Origin: Diplonema papillatum
Taxonomy: Eukaryota; Euglenozoa; Diplonemea; Diplonemida; Diplonemidae
Assembly (NCBI GenBank): GCA_030068145.1
Contig: JAPJBO010000266.1
Span: 1-64,000, forward strand
DNA: 64,000 nucleotides
Direction: 5' to 3'
Made by a program: the position numbers and the translations under genes. The notes under the pieces are model-generated. The model did not search any database. It saw only the letters and a program-made list of their open reading frames with translations, and was not told where the DNA came from. This document shows, piece after piece, positions 30,800 to 40,600 of the stretch (position 1 is its first letter; each line of letters opens with the position of its first letter).

Positions 30800-30825
30800 C
30801 GACTTACACCGAGATAGTCGGGTCT

Positions 30826-30917
30826 TTTCTTTTCGTGTTTCCGGCGATCTTCGCTGGTAGTCAGTTGCCTGAAACGTGTTTTGTGTTTGCGGATGGAGAG
30901 TACAGAATAGTGTCTGA
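30826..30917 (-). promoter_or_regulatory. Recurrent upstream motifs (RCC1-like gene)
   Basis: GTGTTTCCGGCGATC (30834-30848) and GGAGAGTACAGAATAGTGTC (30894-30913), on the plus strand, match motifs at 56231-56274 upstream of another minus-strand gene. A second copy of the latter is at 31080-31099. Function unknown. Confidence 0.3.
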
Positions 30918-31135
30918 AACCCCCCTCGATGCCGGCCCTCACACCAACCTACAGGTCGAGGGCTGGTGGGACGCCTTCTCCGGCGCGCGCCGGCTGCAGA
31001 TGGCCGCGTCCGACACTGACTCCGTCTCTTCGAGAAAGCGGAGGAAATCGACTTACACCGAGTTTCGTGTTTGCGGATGGGGAGTACAGAATAGTGTCTT
31101 ACAAGATCTTCGATGTCGGCTCTCACACCAATCTA
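30880..31135 (-). repeat. Internally deleted partial copies of the RCC1-like gene 5' region
   Basis: Positions 30950-31020 read like 30520-30550 fused directly to 30771-30800 (GGCTGGTGGGACGCCTTCTC joined to CGGCTGCAGATGGCCGCGTC), so about 220 bp of coding sequence is missing. The flanking phrase around GTACAGAATAGTGTCT and CACACCAA(C/T)CTAC occurs twice (30893-30952 and 31079-31138). Confidence 0.7.
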
Positions 31136-31250
31136 CGCGGACCCTTTGCGTGTCTTTTCTTTGAAGACGCAGTGTCCGAACTCCAGCTCGGATTCGAACC
31201 TTTTCGACACAACTATGTGTCCTCCGTCCGTGACAGAGTCAGGGTTAAAT

Positions 31251-31325
31251 GGATTGATCACTCACTCAGAAATTACACTGGATCTGACAGCCGTGAGACA
31301 GGTTGGATTTACCCACTGATGATGG
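31251..31325 (+). rRNA. LSU rRNA relic (3' region), divergent
   Basis: GGATTGATCACTCACTCAGA, CACTGGATCTGACAGCCGTG and AGACAGGTTGGATTTACCCA then CTGATGATG resemble LSU rRNA near the sarcin-ricin side (GGATTGTTCACCCACTAATA ... CCGTCGTGAGACAGGTTAGT). CTTCGATGTCGGCTCT at 31108-31123 also matches the upstream LSU segment, but the gap between them is longer than expected. Confidence 0.5.
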
Positions 31326-31329
31326 CGCT

Positions 31330-33051
31330 TGAGGAGGGTGCTTACGTCGCGGAGGTCATTAGAAATCCGCCTGTTCCACCATTTAGTTTCTCTTCTCGTC
31401 AGTCTCCCACACAGCCGAACATAACCAGGTCTGGGTGCATAGTGACACACGCACCTCACACATACCGTTGAATTTTGAGCTTGTTCGGTATTCCGAGACT
31501 TTGACAGGAAGGGGCGAGACAAGATTTTTCTCTTTTGCATGAACCTAGGACAAGGAGGAGGCAAGATGGTGAGATGATTGCTTTCAGGTTCGTCTTGAGA
31601 GAAGAACAGAGGCGAGAGGCGGGACAGCGGCGCGGGAAACGCGTTCAGAGCCCGTTCCCTGTACCCGCCACGAAGAGGCAGACTATCAGCCCCCGAAACA
31701 GGGAACTGGAAACTCGACTGCGTATGACTACTAGCTACACTATGACGTAAGTTTGATATTACCGACAATTTTGGCTCACAGATTTTTGACCTTCGTTGGC
31801 GAGGTCCAGTTAAGAGCCATACACGGCCCGGGTGTTTTACAACCAAAATGGTCTAGGAGCTTTGCATTCCAAACTGAGCGACTCGCGCTAGCAAGGACAA
31901 GGAAAGAAGGACGCTCATCCCTTTTCCAAAGAACTTGTCGTTGAGCGTGTTGGCACATGTGCAGCATTGCGTTGCTGCGACAGCGCGGTTCTACCTTACG
32001 GAGAAACGCTTTGTTTGTGCGTGCCGGTTGATCGTTTTCGCACTTGTATCTACCCTAGGTACGGAATTCTGATCAACGCCTACGTCTTTTTTAGCCTGCA
32101 CAATACATTGAAGGGCAACCCGCAAGATTGTTAGTACTAAAAAAAGCTCTCTCAAAAGAACATTTCCGGAGTCTGGCGTGCACTGATAAACGAAATCGAA
32201 GGACTACCAAGATCGGCTGATCGATGGTGAGAATAGTCGTTTGTTCTTCGCTTACGCCACCGTGTGTTGTTTTCTCACTCAGGACTTTGACCTGTTGTGT
32301 TTGTGCGTTTGTCGTGAGGGGGTAGACCCGCATGACCTCACGTCCGTTCGGTAGATACGGCACTTGGGATCCCTTCGGTTCTTTGGCTGGCAGCTTTTGT
32401 CGAGCATTTCCTTCCAAGCTGGCGCTTGTGTAAAAAACGACGAGGTACAATATCCACGTGGGCAGGGCACGTCCTTCTGACTTAGCACTCTTTCGTTTGA
32501 CTTTCATGTGCAACCGTTGTTCCGGAAATTAGAGCAACTGTCTACTAAGAAAAGAAAACGGGCTACTGATTGTCGCCGGCCGTGTTGGCGAAGAATGTGT
32601 CACCACTCGATCTCGGGGGGAGGATCCGGTTGCAGAATGTTTATGCATTCCTTTGTCCAAGCTGGCTGCAGCAAGGACCGACCCCTCCCCCCGCTCAGAC
32701 AAAAAAAAACAACTAAAACGAACGCTGCAACTCGTTCATGAGCGAAGCACATCGCCTCGGCGCCCTTCTTTTTTTTACTGTGACGGGCTCATTGGCGGCA
32801 ATTGCATGCTAGACAAAAAGAAGTACGCCTTGTTTCTTTGTGTTTGGGAGGTCAACGAGGGGGAAGTCGCGACGTGAACCCCAAGGAAGAACAGACACTG
32901 AACTTTTGATTGTACGATTTAACCTGCATGTGTTCCGGTTAAACACCCAAAGGTACTGCTTCCAGGAGTTGGCCGTCGCAAGGACAAGAAACCCCCATCC
33001 CGCGGCTCATTTTTGGCCTAAATCCCTACAATAGCATCAGTGCGCGTCAAA
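31330..33051. other. Intergenic region with dispersed repeats
   Basis: Two repeats: 32083-32140 (inverse of 23170-23236) and 32255-32440 (shared with 61245-61440). No gene recognised. Confidence 0.5.
32255..32440 (+). repeat. Dispersed repeat, second SINE-like family
   Basis: GTGTTGTTTTCTCACTCAGG, GGTAGACCCGCATGACCTCA, GGGATCCCTTCGGTTCTTTG and GAGCATTTCCTTCCAAGCTG recur at 61245-61440 in the same orientation. The 3' end (AAGCTGGCGCTTGTGTAAAA) resembles the end of the 22874-23040 family, suggesting shared ancestry. Confidence 0.7.
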
Positions 33052-33056
33052 TACAT

Positions 33057-33177
33057 TGAGCCGGTCCATCCCCTCTTGATAGACCGTGATACGATGCAGC
33101 CTGATAGATTCTGGTGGACCGTGATTCACTGTGATAAACAACGGCAGGCTTTCAAGAGATAGGGACGGACCGGCTCA
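33057..33177. mobile_element. 121-bp MITE with TGAGCCGGTCC ends
   Basis: Begins TGAGCCGGTCCATCCC, ends with the inverse of TGAGCCGGTCCGTCCC, and is flanked by TACAT on both sides (33052-33056 and 33178-33182). Internal phrases GGACCGTGATTCACTGTGAT and AACGGCAGGC are shared with the related element at 37402-37559. No coding capacity. Confidence 0.85.
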
Positions 33178-33884
33178 TACATCCGTGTGGAACGCTGCTT
33201 GGGAAACCATTTAAAAGGTGCGGAATGCAGGGGTTTTGGCAAGTGGCCAGCCGCTGCCAGGCCAGCCGCTGCCAGGCACGCGGTCGCTGGGAGCGGAGAA
33301 GCTACGGATCCGAAGACCGCAACCCCACGAGCGAGGGAGCACTGCCGTCTTCCCATCATTGGTGTGGTAAGCTTCATTCGAAATCGGGGAAAGATCGCCA
33401 CCGGCCAAAGCGTTGCGACCGGCCTTTCGGACTCGTGACGAAGCGGGGCGCCAGGCAGCCCAAAACGAGAGCACGTGACTATAGTCGGCGTGACCGACGG
33501 AAACAACCCACGGTCGTTTGCCAACCCTTTTTGCTCGAGCCAAAATGCGATCCTGGCTGGAGGGGCTCTTCGGTTCCCGACTGTCGAAGCCGAGGGGGAG
33601 ACACGGTATCTGACCCTAGAACGGATGGAAATCTCGCAGCGAGGCAACGGGTGCTTCGCTCCGCAGTCTCAACGCGAAGCCGCCACCAACAGCAGAGAAG
33701 CAGTACAATTTGTTGGGGGAAGAAAATAGGCTAGTTTGCTTTGCTTTTTCCTCGCCTAAATCCCTACAGTGAAATACAGCCGAATAGCGAATTCCTTCTT
33801 GGGACACGTCGGTGCGCGCCGTCCCTTCAAAAGCGCAGATCCCCGCCTCAGGTGTTGAAAATAGGATTTCTTGCCGCGGGCGGG

Positions 33885-33887
<3 letters not shown>

Positions 33888-33920
<33 letters not shown>
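33888..33920. repeat. (TA)n microsatellite, apparent target of the foldback element
   Basis: A TA run of about 33 bp borders the left end of the element at 33927. A shorter TA run (35531-35543) borders its right end. Confidence 0.9.
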
Positions 33921-33924
<4 letters not shown>

Positions 33925-33926
33925 TC

Positions 33927-35524
33927 GATGCCAAAAGGGGGGGGGGGGGGTTTGGGCGGAAAAATCCCCGCATAGTTCACCAGGGTCTGACGGGTACTGA
34001 GGCCCCATACCCTTCCTAAAACATCATTCTGCGTTCAAATACGCCCTCAGAAGCCTCCGGAGAGCCTTCTATGATGTCCCAAATGCAATTTTTGTGGGTT
34101 TTTAGGGGGTCCCCCCGTCTGCTGGCCGTAAACCGCCATAGAAGACACATATGCAACCTGATGCTGGGTCGCTCCTCGGAGCAAAATCTCGGCCTAAACA
34201 CACGTTTTCGGCGTTCTCTATCATTCTCCAGGTGCATTCGACCCTCGGACTTCATAAATTATCTCGCTTACAGGTGTTCCGGGGTGTGCAAAAACAAGGC
34301 GAATGGACCCTACAGACCGTACCACGCCCTGCCTGTCTATACAGGCTTTGGGGTCGAATTGCGCCGCCTTGGCGCCATGTGCACCGTTTTGGTCTCGTTT
34401 GTGCTGCTTTGGGATCCACTAAGAACTCTGGTCTGATTTGCGGGACGCTTTGCTCGGTTTTGGTGCCCACTTCACCGTTCAAAGTGCATCCAGTGGTGAA
34501 GACTTTGCGCCGAAGCTGGAGAGGAAGCGACCCAGTAGGCGCCACTTCACCGTGAGCGGGTCTCGGAACAGGACTCAAACTGTGGCCCAGGTGATACTGC
34601 CGACCATGGCAGGTGTGTGCGCCACACAGTTTGTCTGACCAAGCTCACTGCACAGGAGCTTGCCACACATCCCTCGGGTCATGTGCCGCCTGTGCAAAGA
34701 CATCCAGCGAGAAGCACTTTGCAGCCATGGGTGAGAAAGATGCCAGAAGGGAAGACATTGCCAGGAAAGCTCTGAAAGCCTGCCCTGAAAGCGGTGAAGC
34801 CTGCTTCAAAATCATGAAGTGAACGCGTCGTAGTCAACCGCTTGAGAACGGCTGATGATCGCCTGTTACTTAACGCTTGTCCTACTTCGTTCACCAAGCC
34901 TTGCAGAATCACCAGAATAGCATAACATGATGCAGGTAGAAGCCTGAACAGGCCTTAGAACAGTGAAAGTGGGCGCCAAAACCGAGGAAAGCGTCCCGCA
35001 AATCAGACCAGAGTTCTTAATGGACTCCAAAGCAGCACAAACGAAGCCCGAAACGGTGGATGTGGCGCCAAAGCCAGTGCAGGTTGACCCCAAAGCCTGT
35101 ATAGACAGGCAGGGCGTAGTTCGGTCTGTCCCCAATGCAGGGGGCCATTCTCCTTATCTTTGCACGTCCCGGAACACCTGTGAGTGAAAGAAACCACGAA
35201 GCCCGAGGGTCGAATGCACCTGGAGAGTGCTAGAGAACGCCGAAAACGTGTGTTTGGGCTGGGATCTTGCACAGAGAAGCGACCCAGCATCAGGTTGCGT
35301 ATGTGTCTTCTATGGTGGTTTACGGCCAGCAGGCGGGGGGACCCCCTAAAAACCCACAAAATCGCATTTGGGACATCATAGAAGGCTCTCCGGAGGCTTC
35401 TGAGGGCGTATTTGAACGCAGAATGATGTTTTAGGAAGGGTATGGGGCCTCAGTACCCGTCAGACCCTGGTGAACTATGCGGGGATTTTTCCGCCCAAAC
35501 CCCCCCCCCCCCCCTTTTGGCATC
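33927..35524. mobile_element. Foldback element with ~565-bp inverted arms
   Basis: The left arm (33927-34490) and right arm (34956-35524) are inverse complements with scattered differences, separated by about 465 bp. The ends read GATGCCAAAAGGGGGGG and its inverse, between TA repeats on both sides. Shared arm landmarks include CAGGGTCTGACGGGTACTGA, AGGCTTTGGGGTC and GGTCTGATTTGCGGGACGCT. Short open frames in the arms differ between the two and are not conserved as protein. The core holds an unrecognised 69-codon frame (34613-34822) with many Cys. This structure fits Foldback-type or long-TIR DNA transposons. Confidence 0.85.
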
Positions 35525-36013
35525 GTACCATATATATATATATCAGAAAACAGTGCTTCAACCGGGGACCCCGCGTCGGAGTCTGGAAAGCGTTGGAATG
35601 GTCATAACCTGAACAAAACGACAAAACGACATGCGCCGGAACTTAGTGGGGCTTCTGGGCCTGATACTGAACACGATCAAACTGCAAGGGCATATATATA
35701 TTCTTGATGGGGAACGAGCCCAAACAAGCATGAACCAGCGAAAGGCTGTACGAGTTCACAGCACATAATCAGAAACCCTCCGATCAGGGCCAAGCTATTT
35801 TCAACACTGCTCCCTCCCCGGTACGCCTTTCCGGAAATCTTCGCCAAAGCCGCCGACAAAAAGGAGTATGGAGCTCCTCTTGTAGCGTGTGAGCGACGAA
35901 AGCACACACACACACACACACACACACGTGGACGTCTCTCGTACAGGAAGGCACCACGTTAAACCGGGTCCGCAACACACACACACACAGGGCTATATTC
36001 CTGTTTTGAGATT

Positions 36014-36062
<49 letters not shown>

Positions 36063-37401
36063 TGCACACCCACAACGAGGCACGTTGAGGCAGAAAAGGG
36101 TTGTGAACTTGTCACGCGATCGACGATGAATCTCTCGCTGGGCTTGTTGGGTTGTCTAAAACCGCGTTGTCCATGTTCCGCCTGGGTCGGCCGGTCCCAG
36201 ACAGACAGGGTTCAAAACAGGACGGCAAGTCTAATGGGTCACTGTGCTGTTGTAACGATTGCTGCTACTTACTTTTTCCCCATAATACTATGGGTTTTCT
36301 AATTGACTTGTTTGTGTGATACCACCGCAATCGAACTGGCAACGCCGTCTGCCGACGTTCTTTTTGCGATTGCTTCACTTCCTGCGATAAAGGCGCGTTG
36401 TTGGGGCCCTGTTCGATTTGCGCCACGTCACCCACTGCCAAACGGCGGATGTGCCATCGGTCGATACGGCAGAGTTGTGTGGCACTGGCACTACAAAGCA
36501 TGCCGCGCGTAACCCAGTGGTAAACTCAGAACCCGATTGTGTTGCAGCGTGTGCTGTTAGGATTTACGCCAAACTAATGTGTCCGAGAGCCCCATGGTCT
36601 TAGACGCCGGCCGCACTAGGAGAAAGGCGCTGACCGGCGGAGATCGTTTCAACACGACGGTTAGGCAGACGTAGCATCGCCAAATAGTTCTTTCTGAGTA
36701 GGAGCCATCATTGGAGGACTGAAACTCAACTGAACTAAGGGGTATCTCAGGGCCACCCAGAGAAGAAACCAGGTAGTACAAGGGGCAAGTGCCAGCCGTA
36801 AAGCACCGATAACAGCGGCTCAATAGACGAAAGGCGAGCCTCGTCGCGACTCCGCAGTTCAAGGGACGGGTGGTGTGTTCTTGCCGGCAGCGGCTGGTGC
36901 TTGTGCCCACGGTGTCCTGCGCGTACATGTACTTGTGGGATCCTAGAGCTGGGTCGCATACGTTACATCACGTGTTGATTCGGTTCGTTCGCCTTTCAAT
37001 TCAATTGCTCGGTATACTAATCCCAACCACCAGGCCCACCCAGTACGCGGGACTAGCGACGCGAGATGAATCAACTAATTCCCGGAATGTGTTCGCTCAT
37101 CAGAATGGGGGGGTCGTCGTCTCCTGCCAACCCGATACGTTGATCTCCTCAGAAACACAAGTGCACCACGTCGTGGACGACAGTAGTCGGGATGGTTCCG
37201 CCGTCGTACAGAAGTACGACGACGAATCCGCCAAAAAAAAAAAAAGGGTAGGGTCCGTCCCTCACCACTGAATGACTGTCGCCAAACGGCCTGGGGGGCG
37301 TTGGAAGGGGAATCTGCTCGACCACCACAGCAGTGCGTCGTCAGGAGCAGATAACGCCGTTCTGCCTGTGGGCAGAACCGCAGTGTGCGGAACGACGAGA
37401 T
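35525..37401. other. Intergenic region, microsatellite-rich
   Basis: Two CA runs (35903-35927 and 36018-36060) and a shorter one at 35973-35988. Nothing else recognised. A poly(A) run lies at 37232-37244. Confidence 0.5.
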
Positions 37402-37559
37402 TGAGCCGGTCCATCCCCTCTTGATAGACCGCGATAGACCGAAGAATACAGCACCGGGCAATTCGGTGCAGCTCTCACCCGTGGTGGACCGTGATTCACT
37501 GTGATAAACAGCGGCAGGCACTTCGATGCAGTTTCCAGAGATAAAGACGGACCGGCTCA
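37402..37559. mobile_element. 158-bp MITE with TGAGCCGGTCC ends, second copy
   Basis: Same termini and internal phrases as 33057-33177, with two extra insertions (AGAATACAGCACCGGGCAAT region and CTTCGATGCAGTTT). The flanks GAGAT (left) and GTGAT (right) differ at one base, so a decayed 5-bp target duplication is possible. It lies 91 bp past the stop codon of the first NIPA gene and may be in its 3' UTR. Confidence 0.75.
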
Positions 37560-37649
37560 GTGATGTGTCCACACAGGTGTCGGTCGGGCCGGTGCACCGA
37601 GACTGGCTTTTTTTCCGCGTTTTCCCGCGACCCGCACCGTACGCGGGAG

Positions 37650-40600
37650 CTACCTGCGGACGTGCGTGCCGTTGTGGTCCGAATCCTCGCCGTTGATGCC
37701 CGGCGACAGCGGCGTGCGGCAAAGGTGCGTGGCCTCCGACGCCTCGTCGTCGTCGTCGGTCAGGATCGACGCTTTGGACAGCGGCGCGCGCAGGTCGTCG
37801 GCAGGCCGGTGCGCACCCGGCTCGTCCTTGTCTTTGTCTTCGAGGCCCAAGTCGATGTCGACGGTGCTGCACACGTCCGAGTAGCACAGCGGCTGGGCGG
37901 GAGGAGAGCAGCTGGTCACGTACGAGCAGCCCTGCGACGACATCTCCTTGGACAGCGGCTGCCCGACAGCGTTGCCGTTGCCCTTGTGCCGAGGCAGCAG
38001 ACTCGGCGACCGGGGCACTGCTTCGGCCCCCGGCGGGTCCGCGTCGTGCGCGGCTTTGTCGTCCAGCCGGCGAGCTGCGCGCGGCCGGCTTTTCCTTCGC
38101 GCAAGCACGGCCAAGCCGCTGAGCGCGATCGTCAGCCCTATGATGAAACCGGCGATCCGCATGCCCGTGATGTCACGGTACTCCTGTGGGGGTGGCGGGT
38201 GGAGGGGGATTGTGAGAACGTGCTTGGAATGCAACATATGCGTTCAACATTCCTGCTCGCTGAAGTTCCGCGCTCATAAATTTCAGCCTGTGTTGGAATG
38301 AAATATATATACTCACACTGAAGTGCCGCGCTTACAATTTTCAGCCCGTGTCCGTGGCTTGACGGATGCAGATAGGGAAGCGGATCGTTGTCCTTTGAAA
38401 GAGTTCAGGCGCATTATCGGGAACTTCCCGACGTCTTTCTCGTCAGCTTTCTCCCCCAAAACGACAGCATCGCCCCTTCGTTTGCCTTGGTTATGGGCGG
38501 CGTAGCGACTGCGTCGCAGGATTCATTGCAAACTAAAAATGCGCAATCGCGTACCTGGTAGAAGATGAGGCCGCTTCCGACACCAGTGCAGATCCAGAAC
38601 GACTGGTACACCGGGAGAACGAAAATGGCATCGCAGTATATCTTCAACGCCACGTTCAAGTACTTGATCTGAAACCACACGCAGACCACTGTCGGTACCT
38701 GTGAGGTTGCGCTTTCGAGCTGCAGGCTTGGCTCTAAACTAAATACACCACAACGTCGGATTACACTCGCTCATTCGGATTCGATCTACAGTTCGTTGAC
38801 TTCAAACTGACCGGCGAGGCGAGTGTTTTCGAAGAAAAGGAACATACCAAGAAGATGAGCAGGTACATCGCGGAGTGGCCAGTGTCTTCGTTTCGAAGAG
38901 CGTTACCGAGGAATATAAGAACAGCCTGTGGAGAGGAGACCGAGGTTATTTCACGGACTCGCGGGTACCTGACTTGCGCGAGGCTATTCTCTACTTGACA
39001 AGCGCTCGTATCGCACAAGTCGGAGGGTTTTAGGGTGAAAGTTCGCTTGAAATTCCGGGGGTTTAAGGTCTCCGGGTGGCCTTCGTCAATATGGGAAGAC
39101 GTCCTTTGTGCCCTGAGTGTTTTTAAGAGTGGTGGTTTCACATGCGTTTTGTGTCCGCAAATACGCGGCGCATGCGCAAGGTTAATGCGCTGAAGTACAT
39201 CGACCAACTCATTTGTGCGGCACCGACCTGCCACGTTCAAGCTTGCTCCGACCACTGCACCCTCTGCCGACACTCGCTAGCCGTCGACGCTCATGACGGC
39301 AGCCCCATCCTGAAGTGCAATACTGCCGACGCGTCACTGCTGCTGTGTGCGCTCGGATTGGCGCCGCTCAAGCGGCCACCTTATGTCACTCGTTCGTTTG
39401 TAAAGTAATTTTTTCAAATCGGCGGGTCAATTCCCGCGCGGTCGATTTTTTTTTCCCGTGCGCGTGTAGCTTTTATGGGGGTTTGCTGTCACACGCGTTC
39501 GAATCCAAGGTCCGCGCTCGCTCAAGCGCCGATCTTAGCAACACGTTTCCTCCAGACTCGCAAAGGGACTGGGGGGGGGGGGCTAATTACTACTGAACCG
39601 TATAATACAATTGAACCGTATAATACAATTGAACTGTTTTCGGCGAATCGGCGCATCCCAACCGTATTCTACAATTGAATTGTAATGTTACTGTACGGCT
39701 GACACTTTCGCACTGCACATGAGTGTCAGCCAGCCAGTGAAGCGGTTTCAGGGCTGTTTTCGTTTCGGCTTTTTTTGGAAAAGTCATGTTAGACCTCCAA
39801 AGCGGAGAAGAAATCTTAAAACGAGGTTCTGGTGTGCATTCCGAACCCGGGGCTTCCTAAGGTTTTGAGCATGATCATGATGATGCCGCTGATGCCGTTG
39901 CTCGTGCCAAAGTCTTGGAGCTGGCTGTGTGCGGGGATCATGAAGCACAAACATGGCAATGGGCCGGCAATCGCAGTGTGTCCGGAGCTGCTGAGCCAGC
40001 TCTGGAGTTGAGCTTCGGAGCCAGCCGGAGACACTGGCAATCGTGACCGTAGCCCGGCATGGGGGCGATGGCCCATCGGATGGGACAGGGACATCTTGTT
40101 AGCCCCAGATTTATCGGTGGTGCCCGTCTGCCGCCAGCGCTCTCTCAAAAAGAGAAGCAGTATGTTCGTCGGACTGCGGTCGCCATGCTGTTGGAAACTC
40201 TGATACTGAGCAACCGCCCCAGAAAAAGTGAACCTTAGGCCCAAGTTAGGGTACTCTCTTGCCAAGAGTCTTGGCAGGAGTCTTGCCAGGTGTTGGTGGA
40301 AACACCCACGGCATGCACCAGTTGGGTATTTCCGACCCGGTGCGAGAAATCAGGGCTCGGAGTCCTGAAGGGGCTCTCTTCAGTTTTTGCTCGGAGTTGC
40401 ATTGTACTCACACTGTGTCATTGAGTCACGACAACAACGTGTTTCTAACAGGCAAGCTGCACTTCAATTGTAATACCCTAGTGTTTTTGGGGGGGGTCTG
40501 AGACCCCCCAATTCCACTTCGTGTATCGTTATATTACAATTGAACTCAATTGTAATTGGCCCCCCCCAGTAGCACCTGTGTACTTTCCAGATTTCCTGAT

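Noticed and set aside
31108..31123. LSU rRNA sarcin-ricin-side match (CTTCGATGTCGGCTCT) as a separate rRNA feature
   Set aside because: Only 16 bases, spacing to the next LSU-like segment is wrong, and a diverged second copy at 30,922 looks more like a local duplication. Kept only as weak support for the relic at 31251-31325.
31190..31260. tRNA candidate on the minus strand (GGTTCGAATCC)
   Set aside because: The B-box-like sequence is not followed by a pairing T stem and there is no acceptor or anticodon stem.
34613..34822. 69-codon Cys-rich frame in the foldback core as a secreted peptide or toxin-like gene
   Set aside because: No signal peptide or known cysteine framework, and the context is a decayed mobile element. 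Noted only as an open frame.
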